The position numbers and the translations under genes were made by a program. The notes beneath the pieces were generated by a model. The model was not told the DNA's origin. It did no database searches and was given only the letters and a program-made list of their open reading frames with translations. From JBECKS01 sp040235395 (GTDB lineage: Bacteria; Pseudomonadota; Gammaproteobacteria; Pseudomonadales; JBECKS01), in contig JBECKS010000233.1 in assembly GCA_040235395.1 (NCBI GenBank), positions 1-44,664 on the forward strand: a stretch of 44,664 nucleotides of DNA, written 5' to 3'. This document shows positions 8,725-16,721 of the stretch, in pieces. Positions within the stretch are counted from its first letter, which is position 1, and every line of letters starts with the position of its first letter.

Positions 8725-9810
8725 ATGAAAGACTCTGTCCGTATTAAACTGGAAAACCTTCAGGAACGTTATCAGGAACTATCTGCCTTACTTAGTCAGC
8801 CTGAAATTATTTCCGACCAGAAAAAATTTCGTGCTTTTTCTCAGGAATATGCAGAAATTGAACCTGTGGTGGAATGCTTTTCTGCTTACGAAAAAATACT
8901 TTCCGGCATCAATGAAGCAAAATTAATGCTAGAAGAAAGTGACAAGGAGTTAAGAGAACTTGCGCAGGAAGAACTAAAAATCAACCAACCTAAACTTGAA
9001 GAACTTGAACTGGAATTACAGACGCTTATGCTGCCTAAAGATGAGCGTGACAAATGTAATGTGTTTCTTGAAATCCGGGCAGGTACAGGTGGTGATGAGG
9101 CAGCTATTTTTTCTGGTGATTTATTCAAAATGTATTCCCGCTATGCTGATGAACAAGGATGGCGCATAGAAGTATTAAGTGAAAATCCTGGAGAACATGG
9201 GGGTTATAAGGAAATCATCTGCCGCATTGAAGGTAATAATGTTTACTCACATCTAAAATTTGAATCAGGGGCACATCGTGTGCAGCGAGTACCTGAAACG
9301 GAATCACAAGGTAGAGTTCATACATCAGCCTGCACGGTGGCGGTCATGGCAGAAGCCGAAGAGATTGATGATGTAGAAATCAACAAGAATGACCTTCGTA
9401 TAGATACCTTCAGAGCATCGGGTGCGGGTGGACAGCACGTCAACAAAACGGATTCTGCAATCCGCATTACTCACATTCCAACCGGTTTGGTAGTGGAATG
9501 TCAGGATGAACGCTCACAACACAAGAACCGTGCAAAGGCCATGTCGCTTCTGCACGCAAAACTTTATGATCAGGTGCAGTTACAACAACAAAGTGAAATT
9601 GCACAGGAAAGAAAAAGCCTGGTAGGCAGCGGTGATCGTTCTGAACGAATTCGAACCTATAATTTTCCTCAAGGTAGACTAACTGACCACCGAATCAACT
9701 TAACACTCTATAAGTTACAGGAAATCATGGAAGGTGACCTTGACTCAGTGATTCAACCGCTAACTCAGGAAGACCAGGCAAATAAACTGGCAGCACTTGG
9801 GAATTCCTGA
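8725..9810 (+). CDS. prfA: Peptide chain release factor 1
   Basis: Class I release factor for UAA and UAG codons, 361 residues. The peptidyl-transferase motif GGQ is at 235-237 within SGAGGQHVNKTDSA; its Gln is the target of PrmC, encoded next. The codon-recognition tripeptide is P190-E-T192, where E. coli has PAT. I believe PET also occurs in pseudomonads, so this need not be unusual. Other motifs are EIRAGTGGDEAAIF and GSGDRSERIRTYNFPQGR. Coupling of hemA-prfA-prmC matches E. coli. Because RF1 is encoded here, UAG is expected to act as stop, which bears on the interrupted glycosidase at 21.0-20.0 kb. Confidence 0.97.
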   Translation: MKDSVRIKLENLQERYQELSALLSQPEIISDQKKFRAFSQEYAEIEPVVECFSAYEKILSGINEAKLMLEESDKELRELAQEELKINQPKLEELELELQTLMLPKDERDKCNVFLEIRAGTGGDEAAIFSGDLFKMYSRYADEQGWRIEVLSENPGEHGGYKEIICRIEGNNVYSHLKFESGAHRVQRVPETESQGRVHTSACTVAVMAEAEEIDDVEINKNDLRIDTFRASGAGGQHVNKTDSAIRITHIPTGLVVECQDERSQHKNRAKAMSLLHAKLYDQVQLQQQSEIAQERKSLVGSGDRSERIRTYNFPQGRLTDHRINLTLYKLQEIMEGDLDSVIQPLTQEDQANKLAALGNS

Positions 9811-9821
9811 TTAATACAACA

Positions 9822-10688
9822 GTGAACATTCAAGACGCATTGAAAAACGGTTCCAAGCTACTTTCTGAATCCAGCGTTTATATGAACGCTAATCCTTCAA
9901 TACAAGCACGACTTCTTGATAGTGAAGTACTGCTTGGTTTTTCCCTCAGGAAAGCGCGCACTTACTTGAAGGCGTGGCCGGAAGCAGAAGTTTCACCAAA
10001 TGAACTGGAATTGTTTATGTCGCTCATCAAAAAAAGAGCCATGAACTATCCATGCGCCTACCTGACTGGCGAGCAGGAATTCTGGTCTCTTGCCTTTAAT
10101 GTCAATGAAGATGTTTTGATTCCCCGCCCAGAAACAGAATGCCTTGTTGAGTTCATCCTGACACACTTCTCTGCAAACACTGATACCTTAAACGGACTCG
10201 ACCTCGGAACAGGTTCAGGTGCCATAGCGATAGCATTGGCGAGCGAAAGAAAATCCTGGAACATACTTGCCATTGATCAATCAGAAAAAGCCCTGAAATG
10301 CGCAAAGAACAATGCAGAAAAACACAGCATTTCAAATATTTCCTTTCTTGAAAATGACTGGTTACTTGGCATTAAGCAATGTGATTTTGATTTCATCATC
10401 AGCAACCCACCTTACGTTGAAGAACATACTCCTGAACTTGAGAAAGAAGCGATTCGTTTTGAACCTCGCATGGCGCTCACATCAGGTAAGGACGGCCTGG
10501 ATGCCATCAACATAATCTGCAGCCAGTCAATGAGCTTTCTCAAAACGGGTTCCCCTCTTGTGATTGAACATGGCTGCAAGCAAGCAGATGATGTTAAAAG
10601 TATTTTTGAAAATGCAGGCTTTATTCAGGTAAGGTGCTATAAGGATTACTCACAGCTTGACCGTTTCACCGTTGGTTTTAAACCTTAA
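9822..10688 (+). CDS. prmC: Release-factor glutamine methyltransferase
   Basis: SAM-dependent N5-glutamine methyltransferase that modifies the GGQ glutamine of RF1 and RF2. In 288 residues, the N-terminal helical substrate domain ends near PCAYLTGEQEFW. The SAM site LDLGTGSGAIAIALA lies at 126-140, followed by the catalytic NPPY (195-198) that binds the glutamine amide. The start is GTG at 9822, 11 bp after prfA. Its place beside prfA, which encodes its substrate, supports the call. Confidence 0.96.
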   Translation: MNIQDALKNGSKLLSESSVYMNANPSIQARLLDSEVLLGFSLRKARTYLKAWPEAEVSPNELELFMSLIKKRAMNYPCAYLTGEQEFWSLAFNVNEDVLIPRPETECLVEFILTHFSANTDTLNGLDLGTGSGAIAIALASERKSWNILAIDQSEKALKCAKNNAEKHSISNISFLENDWLLGIKQCDFDFIISNPPYVEEHTPELEKEAIRFEPRMALTSGKDGLDAINIICSQSMSFLKTGSPLVIEHGCKQADDVKSIFENAGFIQVRCYKDYSQLDRFTVGFKP

Positions 10689-10705
10689 AATCTTTTCACA
10701 AGCTC

Positions 10706-11470
10706 ATGGATAACGATTCGCTTCTTCGCTACAACCGACAGATTATGCTTCCAGAGATAGATATCGAGGGGCAGCAAAAGCTCATGCATTCACATGTCAT
10801 GGTGATTGGTTTGGGTGGATTGGGCTCTCCCCTTTCAATGTATCTGGCAACATCCGGCATTGGTCACTTGAGCCTGATTGATTTCGATGTGGTTGATTTA
10901 AGTAATCTTCAGCGGCAGATTATCCATGACACTGAAAGTATTGGTGAATTGAAAGTTGAATCAGCTAAACAACGTTTGCATGCACTTAATCCAGAAATAA
11001 AAATCAGTACGCATTCTGAAAAATTTACTGCTGATAAACTTGAACCCTTACTTGAAAAAGTCGATGTAATAGTGGATTGCAGTGATAATTTTGAAACGCG
11101 TTATGCCTTGAACGATCTTGCATGCAAAAAAAAGATACCACTTGTTTCTGGCGCAGCTATTGGTATGGAAGGACAGATAAGTGTGTTTGATTTCAGAAAA
11201 CCCGATAGCCCTTGCTATCGCTGTATTTATCCTGAGGATAACGAGGTTGCCGCAGCAAGCTGTTCTGAAAATGGAGTACTCGGCCCTGTCGTTGGCATCA
11301 TTGCTTCCTTGCAAGCCCTTGAAGTCATCAAGTTACTTATTGGTATCGGAGAAAATCTTTGTGGCAAACTGATGATTTTTGATGGTATGAACAGTGAGTG
11401 GAGAACACTTCACATCAAACAGGATTCGCATTGCCAGTGTGCAAAGCTTAGTGCAGGAGATAGGGAATGA
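10706..11470 (+). CDS. moeB: Adenylyltransferase of the MoeB/ThiF (HesA) family
   Basis: E1-like enzyme that adenylates the C-terminal Gly-Gly of a small sulfur carrier (MoaD or ThiS), for molybdopterin or thiamine synthesis. In 254 residues: nucleotide loop GLGGLGSP (35-42), DLSNLQRQ (64-71), and the conserved Cys186 in ASCSENGVLGP. The first zinc pair is C170-Y-R-C173. The second is a shortened C243-Q-C245 rather than the usual CxxC. The gene follows prmC by 17 bp, and its stop overlaps the rhombosortase start (ATGA). The MoeB/ThiF choice cannot be made from this sequence; the hemA-prfA-prmC context favours MoeB. Confidence 0.85.
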   Translation: MDNDSLLRYNRQIMLPEIDIEGQQKLMHSHVMVIGLGGLGSPLSMYLATSGIGHLSLIDFDVVDLSNLQRQIIHDTESIGELKVESAKQRLHALNPEIKISTHSEKFTADKLEPLLEKVDVIVDCSDNFETRYALNDLACKKKIPLVSGAAIGMEGQISVFDFRKPDSPCYRCIYPEDNEVAAASCSENGVLGPVVGIIASLQALEVIKLLIGIGENLCGKLMIFDGMNSEWRTLHIKQDSHCQCAKLSAGDRE

Positions 11471-12087
11471 GTACATTGAAGTTAGATAAACAGTACTTTA
11501 TTGACGTCATCATGCTTCCCTTGTTGTTTATTTGCATTTCGTTCGCTATCACCAGCTTCAAACCTGAAGCACCCATTCTGTTTCGTTACGATACTGTCGC
11601 TGTGCAAAATGGTGACTGGTGGCGTTTACTCACGGCGCATTTCACACACAGCACCTGGAACCATCTAGCATTAAACATGTTAGGACTCATTATCATGAGT
11701 TATCTTTTTTCTCAGGTAGCAACATGGTGGCGCTGGTTAAGCCTTATGATTTTTGTCAGTCTTTTCTGCAGCATTTGTTTTTATCTTTTTCAAGGTGATG
11801 AATATATTTATGTCGGCATGTCTGACACTTTGCACGGCATTATCATCGCTTATGCCTTACTTGATTATAAAAATTTTAAATTGGGTAGCAGCATATTAAT
11901 TGCCGGCACTTTAGGAAAAGTAATTTGGGAACAAACACCATGGTATATAGAAGCAAGTGCTGAATTCATTGGCGGTCGGGTTGCCACCGAATCGCACTTC
12001 TACGGCACTATTGGCGGCCTGCTTCTTGGACTTGTTTTCCTGTTCCTCGAAAAACAGAAATCACAAAAGCTTCCTGAAGAAAATTGA
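11467..12087 (+). CDS. rrtA: Rhombosortase (rhomboid-family intramembrane protease)
   Basis: About six hydrophobic helices in 206 residues. Rhomboid features are the HxxxN element H66-LAL-N70 and a Ser/His dyad: Ser119 in GMSDTLHG and His177 in TESHFYG. The catalytic loop (GxSxxLHG) and the short length fit rhombosortase. That subfamily processes GlyGly-CTERM C-terminal anchors of secreted proteins in gammaproteobacteria. The call rests on these motifs; other small rhomboids are possible. Its 4-nt ATGA overlap with moeB implies coupled translation. No GlyGly-CTERM tail was seen among proteins encoded here, so any substrate lies elsewhere. Confidence 0.75.
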   Translation: MSTLKLDKQYFIDVIMLPLLFICISFAITSFKPEAPILFRYDTVAVQNGDWWRLLTAHFTHSTWNHLALNMLGLIIMSYLFSQVATWWRWLSLMIFVSLFCSICFYLFQGDEYIYVGMSDTLHGIIIAYALLDYKNFKLGSSILIAGTLGKVIWEQTPWYIEASAEFIGGRVATESHFYGTIGGLLLGLVFLFLEKQKSQKLPEEN

Positions 12088-12197
12088 ACAAATCCAAGGA
12101 CTGACATGCCCTGAAGTCTTGAGGCACCAATATAAAGACCCTACCATTACAGCCTTCTTTACTTCTACTCCAACGACAACAATAACGTAGGTGATTT

Positions 12198-13367
12198 ATG
12201 GCAGGCCCTCTCAGCAGTTTGAAAGTTCTCGATTTCTCAACACTATTACCTGGTCCCTTTGCTTCAATGGTTCTAGCAGACCTTGGTGCTGATGTTGTAC
12301 GTGTTGAATCACCCACACGGGGTGACCCAGTACAGGTTCTTCCCCCACAAGCGGGAAAGGTTTCGGCGGCACACACCACCATCAATCGCTCAAAACGCTC
12401 CATTGCTGTCGATTTAAAGAATGAGCAAGGCAAGGAAGTCATCAAGAAACTAATAAATGATTTCGACATTGTGCTCGAACAATTCAGACCCGGCGTGATG
12501 GATAGACTTGGAGTCGGTTATGAGGAACTCAGCAAGATTAATCCTAAAATTATCTATTGCTCCATTACCGGTTATGGTCAGACAGGTCCTTATAAGGATC
12601 GCGCTGGGCACGATATTAACTATCTAGCCATGGCAGGCGTGGCGAGCTACACAGGAAGAAAAGGTGAAGGTCCCACACCTTTCAGCTTACAGGTTGCAGA
12701 CATTGCTGGCGGTTCCTTCCATGCGGTCATGGGCATACTCGCTGCTGTGATTCATCGGCAACAAACTGGCGAAGGTCAGCACATTGATGTGAGCATGACT
12801 GATGCTGCTTTCTCCATGCATGCACTCACTGCACCCGGCTTCCTTTACCAAGGTGGAAATTATGAACCTGATTATGAGAGCACACTGCTCAATGGTGGAC
12901 ATTACTATGATTACTACCCAACAAAAGATGGACGATATATTTCAGTGGGTAGTCTAGAGCCACAATTTTTTGCTCAGTTTATTCAAGGCGCAGGCATTGG
13001 TGACATTGTTGGCAACGGCAACATGGATGAGCAGAAGGAAAAAATAAAAGAGGTTTTCCGTAGTAAGACTTTTGCTGAATGGAATGAAATTTTCATCAAA
13101 ATGGATGCCTGCGTTGAACCTGTGCTAAAACTTTCTGAAGTTTGCGAACACCCTCATATGAAAGCCAGGGAAATGTTGACTGAAGTGCCCAATAATGATG
13201 GTGGCACTTTCACGCAAATCGCTTCGGCCTTTAAGTTTTCTGAAAGCAAACCTAGCTATCGATTTGCCGGTGTACCAGCAGGCACACATACGAACGAAGT
13301 GCTTAGTGAAATGGGTTTCAGCGAAGAGAACATTGAGCAGCTGAGAACTAACAAAACCATCAAATAG
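12198..13367 (+). CDS. CaiB/BaiF family CoA-transferase or alpha-methylacyl-CoA racemase
   Basis: Type III CoA-transferase fold, 389 residues. It begins with LKVLDFSTLLPGPFASMVLADLGADVVRVE, seen here at 8-37, and includes NRSKRSIAVDLK and EQFRPGVMDRLG. The GHDINYLAMAG stretch supplies His138, and Asp168 follows in VADIAGGS. The His-Asp arrangement resembles alpha-methylacyl-CoA racemases, but related CoA-transferases share GHDINY, so substrate and reaction remain open. Either role suits branched-chain acyl-CoA, steroid or terpenoid catabolism, in line with the acyl-CoA dehydrogenases at 22.7-25.1 kb. It follows rrtA by 110 bp and ends at a 15-bp hairpin. Confidence 0.85.
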   Translation: MAGPLSSLKVLDFSTLLPGPFASMVLADLGADVVRVESPTRGDPVQVLPPQAGKVSAAHTTINRSKRSIAVDLKNEQGKEVIKKLINDFDIVLEQFRPGVMDRLGVGYEELSKINPKIIYCSITGYGQTGPYKDRAGHDINYLAMAGVASYTGRKGEGPTPFSLQVADIAGGSFHAVMGILAAVIHRQQTGEGQHIDVSMTDAAFSMHALTAPGFLYQGGNYEPDYESTLLNGGHYYDYYPTKDGRYISVGSLEPQFFAQFIQGAGIGDIVGNGNMDEQKEKIKEVFRSKTFAEWNEIFIKMDACVEPVLKLSEVCEHPHMKAREMLTEVPNNDGGTFTQIASAFKFSESKPSYRFAGVPAGTHTNEVLSEMGFSEENIEQLRTNKTIK

Positions 13368-13375
13368 CTACTTAT

Positions 13376-13411
13376 TGAGTAGTTTGTAAGATAAAACTTA
13401 CAAACTACTCA
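13376..13411. terminator. Perfect 15-bp inverted repeat after the CaiB/BaiF gene
   Basis: TGAGTAGTTTGTAAG and CTTACAAACTACTCA flank the 6-base loop ATAAAA, 8 bp past the stop codon. The stem is AT-rich and no long T-run follows, so this is a weak or atypical terminator, or a 3'-end stabilising hairpin, or a protein-binding palindrome. Position favours an end-of-transcript role. Confidence 0.5.
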
Positions 13412-13447
13412 TTCACTTCTTGCTAAACCGGCGCTCCCACCACTATT

Positions 13448-13465
13448 TTCAAACAGCTGTTTGAA
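13448..13465. promoter_or_regulatory. Perfect 18-bp palindrome, possible TetR/PsrA-type operator
   Basis: TTCAAACAGCTGTTTGAA is exactly self-complementary and lies 21 bp upstream of the -35 element at 13487. The core CAAAC-N4-GTTTG matches the form I recall for the Pseudomonas PsrA box (G/C-AAAC-N2-4-GTTT-G/C), bound by a TetR-family fatty-acid regulator. No regulator gene is nearby. Operator function is inferred from symmetry and position. Confidence 0.45.
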
Positions 13466-13486
13466 TATTGCTCATCAGTAAGATAC

Positions 13487-13516
13487 ATGACAATTTCGAA
13501 CTAAATTGCGTATAAT
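13487..13516 (+). promoter_or_regulatory. Sigma70-type promoter for the leader ORF and secreted protein
   Basis: The -35 element ATGACA (13487-13492, five of six consensus) and a perfect -10 TATAAT (13511-13516) are 18 bp apart. Transcription would start near 13523 and give a leader of about 165 nt containing a small ORF before the gene at 13689. Confidence 0.6.
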
Positions 13517-13540
13517 TTAACCAACTTTAACAGGGATATT

Positions 13541-13603
13541 ATGCAGAACTCGGAATTGCTCTTTCTAAGTGCACTCCTTTTCTGTTGCTCCAAGCTTCTA
13601 TAA
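13541..13603 (+). CDS. Putative 20-residue leader peptide or small membrane peptide
   Basis: An ATG at 13541 preceded by AGGG (six bases away) opens a 20-codon ORF ending in TAA. The product is hydrophobic in the middle (LLFLSALLFCC) with Lys near the end. It lies between a good promoter (13487) and the secreted-protein gene at 13689. It could be a regulatory leader peptide, a tiny membrane protein, or chance. I know no homologue. The rest of the 13368-13688 gap holds only the hairpin, palindrome and promoter listed separately. Confidence 0.3.
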   Translation: MQNSELLFLSALLFCCSKLL

Positions 13604-13688
13604 ATCAAGCTCTGGAAATCCAAGCCCTGCTTGAACTTTGTAAACACTTTTTACATCTACATATTTTCAAATTAGAAAAAAAAGAACA

Positions 13689-14177
13689 ATGAACAGCTTA
13701 AGCATCATTAATTTACGTTTCAGGCAATTAACGTGTCTGTGTTGTTGCGCGTATTGTTTTTCTTTTAGCGCTAGCGCAATTGCAGGCGCAAAAGTTTTTG
13801 GTGCTGTGGTTGAAGAAGATGTAGTAATAGAACGCCTTTATGAAGTAGGAGAAATAACTTTCACTATTATGGAAACGAGTAGTGAAGATAGTTTTCTTGA
13901 GGGCGGAACCATTAAAGGTGAAGTAGGACTGGACGCTATTACCGGCAGGATGATTGTAGATATTCAACAACTTTATAAATCTGGTATGGCAATGACCTCT
14001 GCTGGTTACGTAGAAGCTTCCGATAATGAAAAAGGAATTCCAGGCTGTACTCTGTGGCAAACTCGTATGTTCGAAGAAGATAAACTTTGTTATGCAGGAA
14101 AAATCAGCAAAGGAACAAAAGTAAAAGTTATTCTTTCCGTTGATGGAGATCCATCAACACCCGTTGCTGGTCATTAA
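13689..14177 (+). CDS. Secreted protein of unknown function
   Basis: 162 residues. The N-terminus has an Arg-containing n-region, a Cys-rich hydrophobic core (LTCLCCCAYCFSFSASAIAG) and a likely signal-peptidase site near ASAIAGA, about residue 33. The mature part of about 130 residues looks beta-rich, with alternating hydrophobic positions, and two later cysteines (PGCTLW and KLCYAG) that could pair in the periplasm. It ends DGDPSTPVAGH. I do not recognise the family. It has its own promoter and leader, with a possible operator upstream, so it is probably regulated separately from its neighbours. Confidence 0.65.
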   Translation: MNSLSIINLRFRQLTCLCCCAYCFSFSASAIAGAKVFGAVVEEDVVIERLYEVGEITFTIMETSSEDSFLEGGTIKGEVGLDAITGRMIVDIQQLYKSGMAMTSAGYVEASDNEKGIPGCTLWQTRMFEEDKLCYAGKISKGTKVKVILSVDGDPSTPVAGH

Positions 14178-14212
14178 TCTCAGCAACAACATCTCATTTT
14201 AATTTTTATAGG

Positions 14213-14368
14213 CACAAAGTGTGAAGTGGCGGGCCTGGCAGGGTGAAGCAAGCGTCTTTGCAAACCGTCAGGTTTGCGCGAGCGTAACGACAAAAATTTA
14301 TAATTTTTGGCTGGGATAGTCCTGCCGCACAACACGAACACAAAGTGTGAAGTGGCGGGCCTGGCAGG
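14213..14368. repeat. 30-bp direct repeat duplicating the tRNA-Arg 3' end
   Basis: The same 30 bases occur at 14213-14242 and 14339-14368, 126 bp apart. On the minus strand each copy holds the last 16 bases of tRNA-Arg (CCTGCCAGGCCCGCCA) plus 14 bases downstream, including the small hairpin CACA-CTT-TGTG. The extra copy lies on the 3' side of the tRNA, as an integration attachment duplicate would. Between them are a hairpin GCAAACC/GGTTTGC (14260-14277) and CAAAAATT/AATTTTTG (14291-14309), the latter possibly the tRNA terminator. Confidence 0.8.
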
Positions 14369-14429
14369 ACTCGAACCTGCAACTCTCGGCTTCGAAGGCC
14401 GATGCTCTATCCAATTGAACTACAGACCC
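14353..14429 (-). tRNA. tRNA-Arg (anticodon TCG)
   Basis: Complete 77-nt cloverleaf on the minus strand. The acceptor GGGTCTG pairs with CAGGCCC (one T-G wobble). The anticodon stem TCGGC/GCCGA encloses CTTCGAA, giving anticodon TCG for CGA codons. The T arm is GCAGG-TTCGAGT-CCTGC, and CCA is encoded. The 3' end lies inside a 30-bp direct repeat. Confidence 0.96.
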
Positions 14430-14483
14430 GTATTCATTAATTCAGGAAGAGCGGCGAATTATATAGAAGCGACTCAGGCTACG

Positions 14484-14930
14484 CTAGCAGATGCTTTCTA
14501 TTGAGGGTCGATAAGCTTCAACAAAAGATTCAGGCATGCGACTTGCTTTACCCGATTGAATATTCATGCAAACCCATCGCGTTCTTGCTCGCATCAAGAT
14601 GACACCATCACTTTCCCTGATAATCTGATAAGCTCTTAAGAGAGAAACTTTTTTATCATTTTCAATTATCCAGGTTGCTACCTTTAATCGATCACCTTCG
14701 AATGCTGCTGCAAGATAGTCTAGCTCATGTCGTCTTGCCACCATGGCCTTGCCCTCTCTTTCATAAGCCTGCCAGTCCATGCCAAGCTTTTCGGAATGAT
14801 TCCAGGCAACTCTCTCAAGCCATCTTAGATAAATAACATTATTAACATGACCAACAACATCAATATGTTTGTTCTTAACTTCAATATCAATAATGTGTGG
14901 GTTTTCAAAATCCCAACTCTGTTTTTTCAT
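14484..14930 (-). CDS. Acyl-CoA thioesterase, 4HBT hotdog family
   Basis: 148-residue single hotdog domain. The conserved start of the 4HBT/YbgC/FadM group is visible: VKNKHIDVVGHVNNVIYLRWLE at about residues 18-39, where GHVNN-Y is the substrate-loop signature. YLAAAFEGDRLKVATWI and LMRARTRWVCMN form the central strands. The usual catalytic Asp position reads Asp in HIDVVGH. It probably hydrolyses short- or medium-chain acyl-CoA thioesters in the cytosol; the exact substrate cannot be read. The gene stands alone, pointing toward tRNA-Arg, 54 bp away. Confidence 0.82.
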   Translation of the reverse strand: MKKQSWDFENPHIIDIEVKNKHIDVVGHVNNVIYLRWLERVAWNHSEKLGMDWQAYEREGKAMVARRHELDYLAAAFEGDRLKVATWIIENDKKVSLLRAYQIIRESDGVILMRARTRWVCMNIQSGKASRMPESFVEAYRPSIESIC

Positions 14931-14992
14931 TTAACCTCAAAACGCTTGTTCATGTTCTTTGCATTTCTGAAAAAGAATGATGCTGTTTTCGG

Positions 14993-16623
14993 CTAGGTGA
15001 TTAAGGAACCCCAAAGATCCCTAAACATACCTATTTTATAGCCATCTGCTACATCTGAAGCAGTTGGTGTTTTCCAGGTTGTATGCAACATAACCGGTGG
15101 ATTGAAATCTTCTACAGACATACGAACAACCGGACCTTGAGATAAATTTGCTGCATCAAACAACTGTAATTCTTTTGGTTTTTCCTTATTGAGAAAAACC
15201 ATCACATAGCCATCATCTTCTGACTTTGCATTCTTTCTGGGTATGAAAGTCGGAGGATGGGCAAAATCGCCTTCCTCAAAAAAATAAGCATCATCGTATT
15301 GCATAGTTTCAAGATTGGTTCTCACGATGCTGGGAAGCACAGGTTTTTCAGGCAGATCTTTCATGGATACGAAAGCAGAAGTAGCGTTTTCATAAAGCCT
15401 GTATGCCGAATCCATCACAAAGGATGCATCCAGACCCATCGTGGTACTCCAGAGAAAACGAGAACGCTCACGAACATTCTCTGAGTAAATATTGTCTGTC
15501 CATAAAAGTGAATTCCAGTGGGCATCTTTTTCCCAGCAATATTCACTTTGTATTACCTCACCGGTTTTTGCATTAATACGATGCTTTCCAGTAGCGTTAG
15601 GTTGCGGGCCTACCGAAATAAATCCCTCATAGTCGCCATCATAACTTTCATTGGAACCGTGTTTTTTTTCATGGGGAGAAATGACCAGCCCCAAATCGGT
15701 AGCAGGAATATGCTGGAGATAAACGGTGAGGATATCGTCGTCGTCATTCACATCAACTTTGATATGGCCTGAAGGTTTATCCAATCGAACATATTGAGCG
15801 CGCACTGAATCTCCTTCAGTTTTATTTGCCAATTCACGTTTATCAATGATCCACATCTGGCAAATATCCTGGTTCGCGTGCTTTCTTGGTTTGCCATAAA
15901 TGCTTGCAGGTTCAACAATAAAAGGCAGGTCAGTGAACACAAGATAATTTCTTGTGCTCTTGATGTCATGAATCGTATCGAATCGACCTATATTTTCTAC
16001 TTGCCAATGTTTGATTTTACCTTTTGTGTCCCACTCGCAAATCATGGTTTTTCTTAACCCATCACTATTAGGAACCTGACTATAATTCACGAAATAAAGT
16101 TTGTTTGTTTCATAATCTGCAGCTGGATGCGCCGCCACAGAAATTTGAGGTTCCAACAACAATAACGCAGGGACAGCCTGTTGCCACTCATCATTGCTGC
16201 CAACAAAGCTGACAAACTCAAGCTTTCAGGATTGATCTCAACAGGACGACCAATATCGTAACCAACAAACATACGATTATTGAGAATCTGAAGATTAGTA
16301 TTTGCTAAATTGGTAATGCCAAAAGGAGAAAACTCGAGTGCTGACATTTTCCCGAACAACCAGGGCACAACAGCACGTAAACGATTTAATGGGGTTTCCA
16401 CCCTTCTTGCCAATACATGCACTTTTCCATTTTCTCTGGCAGTACAATCAATCCTGTAAATAAAGCCATGGTGGGCAAGCCAATGACCGCCGGGTTCACG
16501 TTTATCAGGGCCTATGACAAAAGCCGCTCCCTCAATATCCTGTGGCCACTCTCCAGCAATCGGTGAAAGCCAGTGCTCACCAGTCCCAGAGCCATAAAAT
16601 AGATTTCGTGTTAGCTGAGCCAT
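14993..16623 (-). pseudogene. Carotenoid oxygenase (RPE65/CCD family), split by a frameshift
   Basis: Two overlapping leftward frames together make one carotenoid cleavage dioxygenase of about 540 residues. The N-terminal part (start ATG 16623) has WLSPIAGEWP, GAAFVIGPDKREPGGHWLAHHG and NRMFVGYDIGRPVEINPESL. The frame is then lost at about 16205-16235. In the second frame the protein resumes as FVGSNDEWQQAVPALLLLEP and runs to 14993. A net change of one base would restore the full protein. All four likely iron-ligand histidines are in the second part, counted from codon TTG 16162: His12 (AAHPAADYETNKLYF), His65 (IHDIK), His151 (LQHIP) and His360 (LHTTW). If intact it would oxidatively cleave carotenoids, apocarotenoids or stilbenes. 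Recent decay or a sequencing error are both possible. Confidence 0.85.
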
Positions 16624-16721
16624 CTTTCCTTCCTTTTAATCTTTTTATCTTTTAATGCGCAAATGCATTAATGAACGGATGTTCAGCTATGATATGACTT
16701 TTCTCTTTTAATTTACAAGGA

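Noticed and set aside
9292..9300. PET instead of PAT in the RF1 codon-recognition tripeptide
   Set aside because: Considered as possible altered stop decoding connected to the in-frame TAG, but I believe PET also occurs in ordinary Pseudomonas RF1, so it does not support recoding.
14307..14504. Plus-strand ORF of 65 codons containing GLEPATLGFEGRCSIQLNYRP
   Set aside because: It is the antisense of tRNA-Arg, a familiar spurious translation of tRNA genes; no ribosome site.
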